DNA of 21,529 nt from Chloroflexota bacterium (GTDB taxonomy: Bacteria; Chloroflexota; UBA5177; JANWHV01), in NCBI GenBank assembly GCA_025924845.1, contig JAICHN010000030.1, positions 1 through 21,529 on the forward strand. The letters are read 5' to 3'. Positions 8,259 through 15,220 of the stretch are shown here, piece after piece. The notes under the pieces are model-generated. The model made no database searches, had not been told where the DNA came from, and worked only from the letters and a program-made list of their open reading frames with translations. Position 1 is the stretch's first letter. Every line of letters begins with the position of its first letter. Both the position numbers and the translations under genes were made by a program.

Positions 8259-9272
8259 CTAACCCACCCGCCGAATCGAAGCCCTTTCCTCGGCGGGATC
8301 AGTGGCGCCGCTCGCCGTGGACTCCGCGTACAGCGCCTGGACCATACTTGGTACTCCCAGCCGGTAGGTTGGCACGGTCGGCGTCCAGCCCAACTCCCGT
8401 TTGGCCTTGGAATTGGACGCCCGCAGCGTGGTGGTGAGGAAGGCCGCGGCCACCGGAGCGGCCGGCCTCATGATCCAGCTTGGCATCGACCACGGCAGCG
8501 GCACGCCGGCCGTGGTCGCCATCAGCCCCAGAAAGTCTCGCCAAGCCACCGGCTCATCGTCCACAATGTTATAGGCTTCGCCCGACCGGCCACGCTCCAG
8601 CGCGGCCACGATGGCCGCCGCGGCATCCTCGTGGCGGACCCAGGAGAGTACGGCGCGCCCTCCGTCCACCAAGGGCATGCGGCGTCTACGCAGCAACTCC
8701 ACCAGGGACCGCATGCCCGCGTCCGGCCCGTAGAAGGCGCCGAACCGCAGTGAGATGCCCGCGATTTTTCCGGCGCGGTCCGCCTCGAAGAGTTGGCCCT
8801 CCAGGGCGCGGAAACCGGCCAGGTGCCGCTCAAGACCGCGCGTGCGCCCACGCGGAGCGAAGGGAACCTCTTCCGTAAGCACTTGCGTTCCCCAGTCACC
8901 ATAGCCATAGCCCACGTGCATGGACTCGACGACGACACGTTCAGCGCCCAATGAATACGCCGCGGCCAGCAGGTTAGCCATGCCGGCATCGCGCAGTTCA
9001 TCCGTCCTGTACATGTCACGATGCCGCAAGGGTGTCTTCTTCAGTGCAGTCAGAGCATGCACAACCGCGTCGGCCCGCAGCCCGGACACGGCGGCCAACA
9101 GTCCCTCTCGGTTCATGACATCGGCTACGATGGGCCGCGCGCCCATGGCAGTCAAAGTAAGGCTGTTGCCGGGCGTCCGGGTCAGACCAAGCACCTCGTG
9201 GCCGTCCGCGACGAGCTTCTGGACCAACGGCACACCGATCACCCCGGTCGCACCGGCGATCAGTACTTTCAT
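8259..9272 (-). CDS. NAD(P)-dependent epimerase/dehydratase-like protein, ECF41-linked
   Basis: The 337-residue protein is an extended short-chain dehydrogenase-type enzyme: the Rossmann glycine motif GATGVIG is at residues 7-13, followed by an acidic/basic cofactor region and DAVVHALTAL at the usual fourth strand. The canonical YxxxK catalytic pair is not evident; the corresponding area reads ESMHVGYGYGDWG and later HLAGFRALEGQ, so the chemistry may differ from sugar epimerases. Substrate is unknown. The ATG at 9272 has a strong AAGGAGG site 8 bases upstream. It is transcribed away from the ECF sigma factor gene and has an exact ECF41-type promoter in front (9331-9357). Epimerases are one of the three gene types (with carboxymuconolactone decarboxylases and oxidoreductases) known to neighbour ECF41 sigma genes, which supports a regulator-target pair. 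Confidence 0.85.
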   Translation of the reverse strand: MKVLIAGATGVIGVPLVQKLVADGHEVLGLTRTPGNSLTLTAMGARPIVADVMNREGLLAAVSGLRADAVVHALTALKKTPLRHRDMYRTDELRDAGMANLLAAAYSLGAERVVVESMHVGYGYGDWGTQVLTEEVPFAPRGRTRGLERHLAGFRALEGQLFEADRAGKIAGISLRFGAFYGPDAGMRSLVELLRRRRMPLVDGGRAVLSWVRHEDAAAAIVAALERGRSGEAYNIVDDEPVAWRDFLGLMATTAGVPLPWSMPSWIMRPAAPVAAAFLTTTLRASNSKAKRELGWTPTVPTYRLGVPSMVQALYAESTASGATDPAEERASIRRVG

Positions 9273-9330
9273 GATTGTTCCTCCTTAACTGTTGTGTGGT
9301 GCAATGCCTTTCTTCGGCATCCTGAGTACC

Positions 9331-9357
9331 GACGACAACGATGCAACGGATGTGACA
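9331..9357 (-). promoter_or_regulatory. ECF41-type promoter for the epimerase gene
   Basis: On the minus strand the sequence reads TGTCACA (9351-9357), a 16-base spacer, then CGTC (9331-9334). This matches the published ECF41 promoter pattern exactly. The distance leaves a leader of about 50 bases to the epimerase ATG at 9272. Confidence 0.8.
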
Positions 9358-9369
9358 TGTGCCGTTCCA

Positions 9370-9396
9370 TGTCACACACGAAAGGGCTGCTTCGTC
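9370..9396 (+). promoter_or_regulatory. ECF41-type autoregulatory promoter of the sigma factor gene
   Basis: TGTCACA (9370-9376), a 16-base spacer and CGTC (9393-9396) form a second exact ECF41-type promoter, facing the sigma gene. Transcription would begin a few bases after 9396, about 30 bases before the GTG start at 9434. Its -35 box and that of the divergent promoter form a 9-bp inverted repeat (9351-9359 / 9368-9376). Confidence 0.8.
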
Positions 9397-9433
9397 GTAT
9401 GCTCGATGGGTGGCTATCACAGGGGGAAGATGG

Positions 9434-10327
9434 GTGAGCGCAACGGATACCACGGAACTGGTGAGGCGCGAACGTGGCCGCCTCTTCGGCATTGCATATC
9501 GTCTCCTGGGCACAGTCTCGGACGCCGAGGACGCGGTCCAGGAGGCATTCCTCCGCTGGGAGGAGGCCGACCACGATGCCATTGAGAATCCCGCCGGCTG
9601 GGTGACTACGGTCCTCACGCACTACTGTCTCGATCAGTTGAAGTCGGCACGCAGACAACGAGAAACCTACGTGGGCACATGGCTGCCCGAGCCGTTGGTG
9701 ACGGTCGAGGACCCGGCCGCGGACGATCCGGCCGCGCGGGTTACCCTGGACGAGTCGGTGAGTCTGGCCATGCTCGTCGTGCTGGAAACCCTGAGCCCGG
9801 CCGAACGGGCGGTCTTCGTACTGCACGAAGTCTTCGGCATCAGCTTCGAGGAGGTTGCCGTCATGGTGGGTCGCACGCCTGCCGCGTGCCGGCAATTGGC
9901 ATCTCGTGCCCGACGCCATGTACAAGAACGCCGGCCGCGCTTCGATTCCGATGCCGCCGGCCAGCGCCGTATCCTCGCCACACTCATTGATGCCGTTGCA
10001 AAGGGCGATCTGGATGCCCTGCTCCCCCTCCTGGATCCGTCCGTGGTCTTGCGGGCGGATGGCGGCGGTCGGGTGCGTGCGGCGCGGCGGCCGGTGGTGG
10101 GGTCGGAGCAGGTTGCTAAGGTCCTCATGGGCGGTAGGACCTGGTATCCGGAGTATTCGGTCCGGCTAGTGGCCGTAAACGGTGGGACCGGCATACTGGT
10201 TACGTGGGCGGGTGAAGTGCTTAGCCTGGTATGTATCGCGGTAGCCGGCGGCAGAATTACGGAGATTGACATGGTGGTCAACCCGGAGAAACTGCGCCGT
10301 GCGCGAGCGGTGGCCCATCACGTCTGA
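9434..10327 (+). CDS. ECF41-type RNA polymerase sigma factor with C-terminal SnoaL-like domain (SigJ-like)
   Basis: The 297-residue protein has sigma region 2 (about 8-75, with LFGIAYRLLGTVSDAEDAVQ), region 4 (about 118-168, SPAERAVFVLHEVFGISFEE) and a roughly 120-residue SnoaL/NTF2-like C-terminal extension. Three signatures of the ECF41 group are present: WLPEP in the inter-domain linker (83-87), DGGG (209-212) and NPEKL (283-287). In this group the extension replaces a separate anti-sigma factor and controls activity from within the same chain. The frame is open back to a GTG at 9359, but that lies inside the promoter. The GTG at 9434 is preferred because an AGGGGGAAG ribosome-binding stretch precedes it. 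It is divergent from the epimerase gene, and both have matching promoters, so autoregulation plus one adjacent target is the simplest model. The inducing signal is unknown. Confidence 0.93.
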   Translation: MSATDTTELVRRERGRLFGIAYRLLGTVSDAEDAVQEAFLRWEEADHDAIENPAGWVTTVLTHYCLDQLKSARRQRETYVGTWLPEPLVTVEDPAADDPAARVTLDESVSLAMLVVLETLSPAERAVFVLHEVFGISFEEVAVMVGRTPAACRQLASRARRHVQERRPRFDSDAAGQRRILATLIDAVAKGDLDALLPLLDPSVVLRADGGGRVRAARRPVVGSEQVAKVLMGGRTWYPEYSVRLVAVNGGTGILVTWAGEVLSLVCIAVAGGRITEIDMVVNPEKLRRARAVAHHV

Positions 10328-10425
10328 GCGGCCGGCGGGACGAGCCGCATTCGACGTGATGGGGGGAAGACTGCCGTACCGCGGTGAGGCGCGGGGTCGC
10401 CTCATGACGGCTCTGCTTCGGCGCG

Positions 10426-10444
10426 GCACGGCCGGCGCCCGTGC
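10426..10444. terminator. Possible bidirectional hairpin between convergent genes
   Basis: GCACGG and CCGTGC form a 6-bp stem around a 7-base loop in the gap between the converging sigma factor and GH4 genes. It has no T-run and is short, so this is a weak candidate based mainly on location. Confidence 0.25.
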
Positions 10445-10459
10445 GCCAAACGAGGGCGA

Positions 10460-11713
10460 CTAGGCGAACGCGGGAAGGTACTCCCGATGCGCCTCCAGCA
10501 AGCGGTCGAACAGCGTGGCGGCGGCGGCGTAGGAGCCGACCAACGGATTGTTGACCAAGGCCCAGAGGGCGGTCTCCCGATTGCCGGTCACCGCGGCCTG
10601 TACTGTAAGCTGCTCGTACGCCTTCACCTGTTGCACCAGGCCGCGTACGCGCAGGGGGAGCGGCCCCTGCGTGATGGCGGTGGCGCCGCGCGAGTCGATG
10701 GCGGCCTGCACCTCGACCGCGCATTCCGCCGGTAGGTCGGGAATGGCCCCATTATTCCGCGTATTGACGATATGCATTTCGCCGGTGTTGCCTACGATGG
10801 CCGCGATCACCATGGTGGCAACCGTACTGTACCAGGCGCCGCCCCGCTGCTCGAGAATCTTGGGCTTTTCGCTCAAGTTGGGGTCCTGATACAGACGGAG
10901 CAATTCCGCTTCGATCTCCATTACCCGTTCGGCCCGGCTCTTGGTCTCCGCCTGTTGTTGCGCCACCATGTCCGGCCGGCGATAAAAATACTGGAGGTAG
11001 TTGGAAGGAACCATGCGCAGCCCGCGCAAGATCTCGGCATCGGCGGGGTCCGCTTGCGCGGCGAGCGCCTCGACCACATCGTCGGTGACCTCGCGCCCAC
11101 GGCGGGTGATGTCGGCGGCGAAGCTGAGGTGATTCAGCCCGAAGTAGCGCATGGACACGTCCTGGCCTTGCGAATCCAGGGCGCGCGTGATGTGCTTGAT
11201 CGTACCGATCGGCCCGTTGCACAGGCCGATCACCGGGACGTTCCCCCGCGTCAGCACCGCCTCGGTGATAATTCCGGCTGGATTGGTAAAGTTGATCAGC
11301 ATCGCGCCGGGTGCATGCTGCTCCATCTCACGGGCAATCGCCAGAATTACCGGAATCGTCCTGAGCGCCTTGAAGAAACCGCCCGCTCCGGTCGTTTCCT
11401 GGCCCACGTAACCGAGGGCACGCGGAATCAGTTCGTCCTGACGGCGCGCCGCCAGCCGCCCCACCCGAATCTGGGTCAGCACAAAGGAAGCATCACGAAT
11501 CGCCTCCAGGCGGTTGGTCGTCAAGCGCACCGCAATGGGCGATCCTGCCCGTGCCGCCATACGCTGTGCCAAACCGCCAACGATGGCCAACTTCTCCTCG
11601 TCAATATCCATCAGCACCAGCTCGCTCACCGGGATGCGGTCGAGCCGCGCCAGCACACCCTCGATCAATTCGGGCGTGTACGTGCTGCCCGCCCCAATTA
11701 CGCCGATTTTCAT
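10460..11713 (-). CDS. Glycoside hydrolase family 4, probable 6-phospho-beta-glucosidase
   Basis: GH4 enzymes cleave 6-phospho-glycosides by an unusual NAD+ and Mn2+ dependent redox-elimination route. The 417-residue protein starts with the dinucleotide fold GVIGAGSTYTPELIEG (4-19). Cys165 in GLCNGPIG and His195 in FGLNHLSF fit the metal ligands, and Tyr295 in RGGAWYSTVA fits the catalytic base. The NFTNPAGIITEA and GQETTGAGGFFKA segments are also typical. The LNHLSF and CNGP forms favour the 6-phospho-beta-glucosidase branch over alpha-galactosidases, but the exact sugar is not certain. The ATG at 11713 has only a weak AGAGG site about 12 bases upstream. No PTS or sugar transporter gene lies nearby, which is unusual for a phospho-glycoside enzyme. 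A perfect 17-bp hairpin lies in the leader. It is divergent from the alkyltransferase-like gene. Confidence 0.93.
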   Translation of the reverse strand: MKIGVIGAGSTYTPELIEGVLARLDRIPVSELVLMDIDEEKLAIVGGLAQRMAARAGSPIAVRLTTNRLEAIRDASFVLTQIRVGRLAARRQDELIPRALGYVGQETTGAGGFFKALRTIPVILAIAREMEQHAPGAMLINFTNPAGIITEAVLTRGNVPVIGLCNGPIGTIKHITRALDSQGQDVSMRYFGLNHLSFAADITRRGREVTDDVVEALAAQADPADAEILRGLRMVPSNYLQYFYRRPDMVAQQQAETKSRAERVMEIEAELLRLYQDPNLSEKPKILEQRGGAWYSTVATMVIAAIVGNTGEMHIVNTRNNGAIPDLPAECAVEVQAAIDSRGATAITQGPLPLRVRGLVQQVKAYEQLTVQAAVTGNRETALWALVNNPLVGSYAAAATLFDRLLEAHREYLPAFA

Positions 11714-11753
11714 AGTGATCGGTACCTCTCTGACACTGGACTACGCACATCGT

Positions 11754-11797
11754 ACTCACCGAAGGAAATCACCTCCGGGCGATTTCCTTCGGTGAGT
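11754..11797. repeat. Perfect 17-bp inverted repeat (hairpin) in the GH4 leader
   Basis: The arms 11754-11770 and 11781-11797 are exact reverse complements around a 10-base loop. Read on the minus strand the loop and the second arm contain GGAGGTGAT, a full-strength Shine-Dalgarno sequence, about 58 bases upstream of the GH4 start. Read on the plus strand the hairpin exposes ATCACCTCC, identical to the anti-Shine-Dalgarno tail of 16S rRNA, and is followed by a short TTTT. It may be an operator, an attenuator or the 3' hairpin of a small RNA. Confidence 0.75.
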
Positions 11798-11939
11798 TTT
11801 ACTACCACTTCAACCAACGTACGCCCCACAGTGAGAAACCGCCTAGTTTCAGTCGTGCCCGACCCGCTATCCTGGTCCTTGATGCTCAATACTCCGTTCC
11901 GCGGTAGGTCGCGTTGTCCGTCAAAGAGGGATGCGGTCT

Positions 11940-12296
11940 ATGCATGACGAGGTACGCCGCGCCAAGCGATTCCATCAGAATGTGTATACGCTGGTGCGCT
12001 CCATACCGGTCGGTAAGGTGACGACTTACGGGACGATTGCCCTCGCGCTTGGCGCGCCGCGCCGCGCCCGACAGGTCGGTCAAGCGCTCGCCGGCATGTC
12101 CGACCGAGACGACGCGCCCGCGCATCGAGTCGTGAACTGTTCGGGCGTGCTGACCGGGGAACATGCGTTCGGGCCGCCCGGCACCATGCGCGCCCTGCTT
12201 GAGGCGGAAGGCGTCACGTTTCGCGAAGACGGTCGCGTGGATATGGTGCGGCATTTCTGGGAACCGGATGCCGAGCAGGTTCTCTTTACAGCCTGA
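11940..12296 (+). CDS. Alkyltransferase-like (ATL) DNA-binding protein, MGMT fold without the reactive Cys
   Basis: The 118-residue protein matches the C-terminal DNA-binding domain of O6-alkylguanine-DNA alkyltransferases: VYTLVRSIPVGKVTTYGTIA, then the helix-turn-helix with the Arg finger in ARQVGQAL, and the active-site loop APAHRVVN at 59-66. In true MGMT this loop reads PCHRV; here the alkyl-accepting Cys is Ala61. Known ATL proteins (with Trp or Ala at this place) bind O6-alkylguanine without removing the alkyl group and flag it for nucleotide excision repair. The frame opens at an ATG at 11931, but AGAGGG lies directly against that codon and 9 bases before the ATG at 11940, so 11940 is chosen. 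It stands alone, divergent from the GH4 gene. Confidence 0.93.
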   Translation: MHDEVRRAKRFHQNVYTLVRSIPVGKVTTYGTIALALGAPRRARQVGQALAGMSDRDDAPAHRVVNCSGVLTGEHAFGPPGTMRALLEAEGVTFREDGRVDMVRHFWEPDAEQVLFTA

Positions 12297-12388
12297 AGAA
12301 AATTGCCTGATTCTCCCCTATTTTCGTCATATACCGTTGTAGTATGATGAGGAGTGTCTACTTCGCTGCTTCGGAAAGGAGAGGTGCC

Positions 12389-12961
12389 ATGTCGGTTCAT
12401 CGTCTGCCCGTTGTCCTGCTGCTGCTCCTGGCCATGACCGCGCCCGCGCTCGGCGTTGCCCGTGCCGCACCCTCCGTCACGGAGGTCGGCTGCGCCAGGC
12501 AGGGCTATAGTATGCCGGTTCCCGCGGGCTGGGTGGTGAAAGGGCGCTGCTCGTCGCACGCCTTGATCATCAGTAGCGATAAATCGATCCTTATGACCGT
12601 GAAAGTTACCCGGCATCCGTTCTGGGATCTCACTCAAGCACGATCCACGCTCGCCGCCGATCTCGGCGGGGGCGGGGTGCCCACCCCTACGTTTCATCGC
12701 GTAGACATCGGACGCCGCCACTATCTCGAAGGTAAAGTCTATGCCTCGGATACCGCCGGAACACCCCTGGAGTACCTCGAAATTATTACGCTCCGTCCTG
12801 GGTACGTCTATAGCTTCTTCGCGTCGCTGGTGCTTAGCACCAATCCCACCGCTACGATTATCGGCCCCGCCCGCGGCCAAAGCCACAATCCACGGTTGCC
12901 TGACGCACGCGAGGATATGGTCACGCGGCTGTGGAGCGCGATAACCTTCATGCCCCAGTAA
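12389..12961 (+). CDS. Exported protein of unknown function, possibly PsbP/DUF1795-like fold
   Basis: No family was recognised with certainty. The 190-residue protein begins with a clear Sec signal peptide: a short basic start, the hydrophobic run VVLLLLLAMTAPALGV and a likely cleavage after ARA near residue 26. The mature part is beta-rich, starts with a Tyr-Ser-x-Pro-x-Pro-x-Gly-Trp pattern (40-48) like that of PsbP or DUF1795 proteins, and has two Cys (35 and 54) that could pair outside the membrane. The frame is open to an ATG at 12344, but AAGGAGAGG just before 12389 and the signal peptide decide for 12389. It ends 6 bases from the end of the converging DUF202 gene. The fold suggestion is inference from one short pattern. 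Confidence 0.75.
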   Translation: MSVHRLPVVLLLLLAMTAPALGVARAAPSVTEVGCARQGYSMPVPAGWVVKGRCSSHALIISSDKSILMTVKVTRHPFWDLTQARSTLAADLGGGGVPTPTFHRVDIGRRHYLEGKVYASDTAGTPLEYLEIITLRPGYVYSFFASLVLSTNPTATIIGPARGQSHNPRLPDAREDMVTRLWSAITFMPQ

Positions 12962-12967
12962 TAGACT

Positions 12968-13366
12968 TCACGCCGTCAAGAGAAGGTACACCGCCAACAG
13001 CACGGCCACGACAACGGTGCCAGCCGAGAGCACCAGGATCAGACTCGTGCCCGGGCGGTAGTCGCCATGCTCGATCGCCTGCGTCGTGGTGCGATGACGT
13101 AGCGCCGCGAGCACGACCAGTACGGCGCCGCAGGCAACCATGGCCACGCCGAAGCCGGTGGAAAGCCAAGCCGGGGTTCGTCGCGGCGCCTCCGGTCCCA
13201 GTTCACGGATCAGCAGGCCGAAGCGGGCAACCACGAAGCCGAGGGCCATGATCGCGATGCACGAGCGGACCCAGGCCAGGAGGGTTCGCTCGTTGGCCAG
13301 GTGGTCGCGGATCGCATTGGGATTGGCAGGCTTCTCAACTGGGTTCCGGTACGCGTCGTCAGGCAC
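12968..13366 (-). CDS. DUF202 family (YidH-like) inner membrane protein
   Basis: The 132-residue protein has the DUF202 signature at its N-terminus, IRDHLANERTLLAWVRSC (19-36), followed by three membrane segments at about 33-53, 69-88 and 107-130. Members are small inner membrane proteins with no settled biochemical role. The start is a GTG at 13366 with a modest GGGGAT site about 7 bases upstream; no nearby ATG keeps the signature intact. It converges on the exported protein gene with a 6-base gap and is divergent from the MFS transporter gene, so it appears to be a single-gene unit. Confidence 0.88.
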   Translation of the reverse strand: MPDDAYRNPVEKPANPNAIRDHLANERTLLAWVRSCIAIMALGFVVARFGLLIRELGPEAPRRTPAWLSTGFGVAMVACGAVLVVLAALRHRTTTQAIEHGDYRPGTSLILVLSAGTVVVAVLLAVYLLLTA

Positions 13367-13563
13367 CGCCGATCCCCGATCATCTCATCAAGAAGCCAAC
13401 GGCCATTCCGGCTGCTGGACGCCGGTGAACGATCGGGGCTACCATCACGTGCCGCCGACGGCGCCGCCTTGGCCCGTCTGATTGTCTCACTGTCTTCGAT
13501 CAGTCATCCTATCAAGGGGAGCGGTTTTCGGGAGCCGGCAGGCCGCCGCATGCGATAGCGGAA

Positions 13564-15108
13564 GTGTACCAGGGTTGGCCGGGCCAACCACGGCAGTTAT
13601 GGGAAGTGGAGCCGGTGGTGCGGAATGGGCCGCGGATACCTCTTACGGAGCCGGCGCCCCTCCCCTCTCTTGCCTTACATCCGGCGTATGTGTGGTTCGT
13701 CGTGGGCACGGTCTGTGTCGGCGCCTTCATGGGCCAGCTCGATGTCAGCATTGTCCAACTTGTCCTGCCCACGCTGGAGACGACCTTTCATGCACGCCTG
13801 AGTCTGGTCGATTGGGTCTCGTTGGCCTACTTGCTTGGGTTGGGCGCCGGTCTCCCCATTTTCGGGCGGCTCGCCGATATGATAGGGCGCAAGATCCTGT
13901 ACACGGGCGGCTTCCTCGTGTTCATCGTGGGGTCCGCGCTCTGCGCCGTCGCCCCCACCCTTCCCTTGCTGATTGGGGCGCGCGTCTTCCAGGCGATTGG
14001 CGCGGGCTTGCTGCAGGCCAACAGTGTTGCCATCATCACGAAGGTGGCCGGCCCGCGCAGGCGCGGACGCGCCCTTGGCTTGCAGGGCGCCGCGCAGGCG
14101 ATCGGGCTTTCCGTCGGTCCCAGCCTCGGCGGCATGCTTATCCAGAGCCTGGGCTGGCGCTGGGTCTTCTGGATCAACGTGCCGGTCGGACTACTCGGCG
14201 CGATCCTGGGTTGGCTCGTGTTGCCGAAGACACAGGGACTTCGGCCGAATCAGCGCTTTGACTGGGGCGGCGCCCTGCTCCTTGCTCCCGCGCTTACCGC
14301 GCTGTTGCTTGCCGTCAATGAGGGACGGCGGTGGGGATGGACGTCGCCAATCCTCCTCGCCTGCGCGATAGGGGGAATTCTTCTCCTCGCGGCATTTGTG
14401 CGGCACGAGCGGCGGACGGTAAACCCGCTAATCGATCTGGGACTGTTCAAAGTGGCCGCCTTCACCGCCGGCAACGTGGCCGGCTTGCTGTCCTACGGTG
14501 TCCTCTTCGCCGTTTTCTTCTTGCTCCCTTTCGACTTCGAGCGTGGCTACGGCCAGTCGCCGGCGGCGACCGGCTTGCTCTTGACGGCCGTGCCCATTGC
14601 CCTGGGCGTCGCGGCGCCGTTCAGCGGACGGCTTTCCGAGAAGATTGGCGCCCGCCCTTTGACCGTCGCGGGGATGGGACTTGTGACCGGCGCGCTACTG
14701 GCTCTGGTGTTCTTACTGGATGGTCAAGGTGCGAGACTCCCCCTGATCGTCGGCGCTCTGGTCGTCTTCGGGTTAGGGCAGGGCCTATTTACCGCACCGA
14801 ACAACAGTGCCATCATGGGATCGGCGCCGGCGGAGCGTTTGGGGGTTGCCGGCGGTATCCTGAATGTCACACGCACCCTGGGCACCAGTCTTGGCGTGGC
14901 GGTCGCCACCGTTGTCTTTACCTTGCGCTTGACCTCTCTCGCCGGACATGCGATCAGTACGGCAAAGGCCTCGCGCGCCTTCGTCCTGGTCGGAGTCCGC
15001 GACACCCTGATCGTGTTCGCCGCGGCGGCCCTAGTCGCCGCCGGCATCTCGCTTCGGCGGGGAAGCGTCTCATCACCAACCGTCTCGATGCCCGCCGAGG
15101 GGAATTAA
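13564..15108 (+). CDS. MFS transporter, DHA2 (14-TM) drug/proton antiporter type
   Basis: The protein of about 514 residues is an integral membrane exporter. Its first helix carries GQLDVSIVQLVLPTL (57-71), the form expected in DHA2 exporters (LDxTIVNVALP), and motif A is at 101-110 (GRLADMIGRK). Fourteen hydrophobic segments can be placed along the chain. Substrate cannot be predicted. The start is uncertain: GTG at 13564 lacks a good ribosome-binding site, and GTG codons at 13615 and 13618, after GGGAAGTGGAG, are alternatives that remove 17 or 18 non-conserved residues. A GGTTGGCC-G-GGCCAACC palindrome (13573-13589) would lie in the leader if a later start is used. No TetR or MarR regulator is adjacent. 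Confidence 0.92.
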   Translation: MYQGWPGQPRQLWEVEPVVRNGPRIPLTEPAPLPSLALHPAYVWFVVGTVCVGAFMGQLDVSIVQLVLPTLETTFHARLSLVDWVSLAYLLGLGAGLPIFGRLADMIGRKILYTGGFLVFIVGSALCAVAPTLPLLIGARVFQAIGAGLLQANSVAIITKVAGPRRRGRALGLQGAAQAIGLSVGPSLGGMLIQSLGWRWVFWINVPVGLLGAILGWLVLPKTQGLRPNQRFDWGGALLLAPALTALLLAVNEGRRWGWTSPILLACAIGGILLLAAFVRHERRTVNPLIDLGLFKVAAFTAGNVAGLLSYGVLFAVFFLLPFDFERGYGQSPAATGLLLTAVPIALGVAAPFSGRLSEKIGARPLTVAGMGLVTGALLALVFLLDGQGARLPLIVGALVVFGLGQGLFTAPNNSAIMGSAPAERLGVAGGILNVTRTLGTSLGVAVATVVFTLRLTSLAGHAISTAKASRAFVLVGVRDTLIVFAAAALVAAGISLRRGSVSSPTVSMPAEGN

Positions 15109-15220
15109 GGACCGGAATCCGCTGCGTGGGCAGTGACCGTGCCAATAGCGGTTATCATGGAGCGGAGTTGTGGCCGCATGGCCTGTGCTGATGAATCATG
15201 ATCGAAAGGTTCTTGCCCCG

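Noticed and set aside
9359..9433. N-terminal extension of the sigma factor to GTG 9359
   Set aside because: This codon lies upstream of the mapped-by-motif promoter at 9370-9396, so the transcript would not include it; GTG 9434 has a ribosome-binding site.
10772..11947. 391-codon plus-strand open frame opposite the GH4 gene
   Set aside because: It is antisense to a gene with intact GH4 catalytic motifs and runs into the hairpin and the ATL gene start; composition is His/Arg/Gln-rich as in frame shadows.
12080..12886. 268-codon minus-strand frame across the ATL and exported protein genes
   Set aside because: It spans two better supported genes and an intergenic region and shows no domain.
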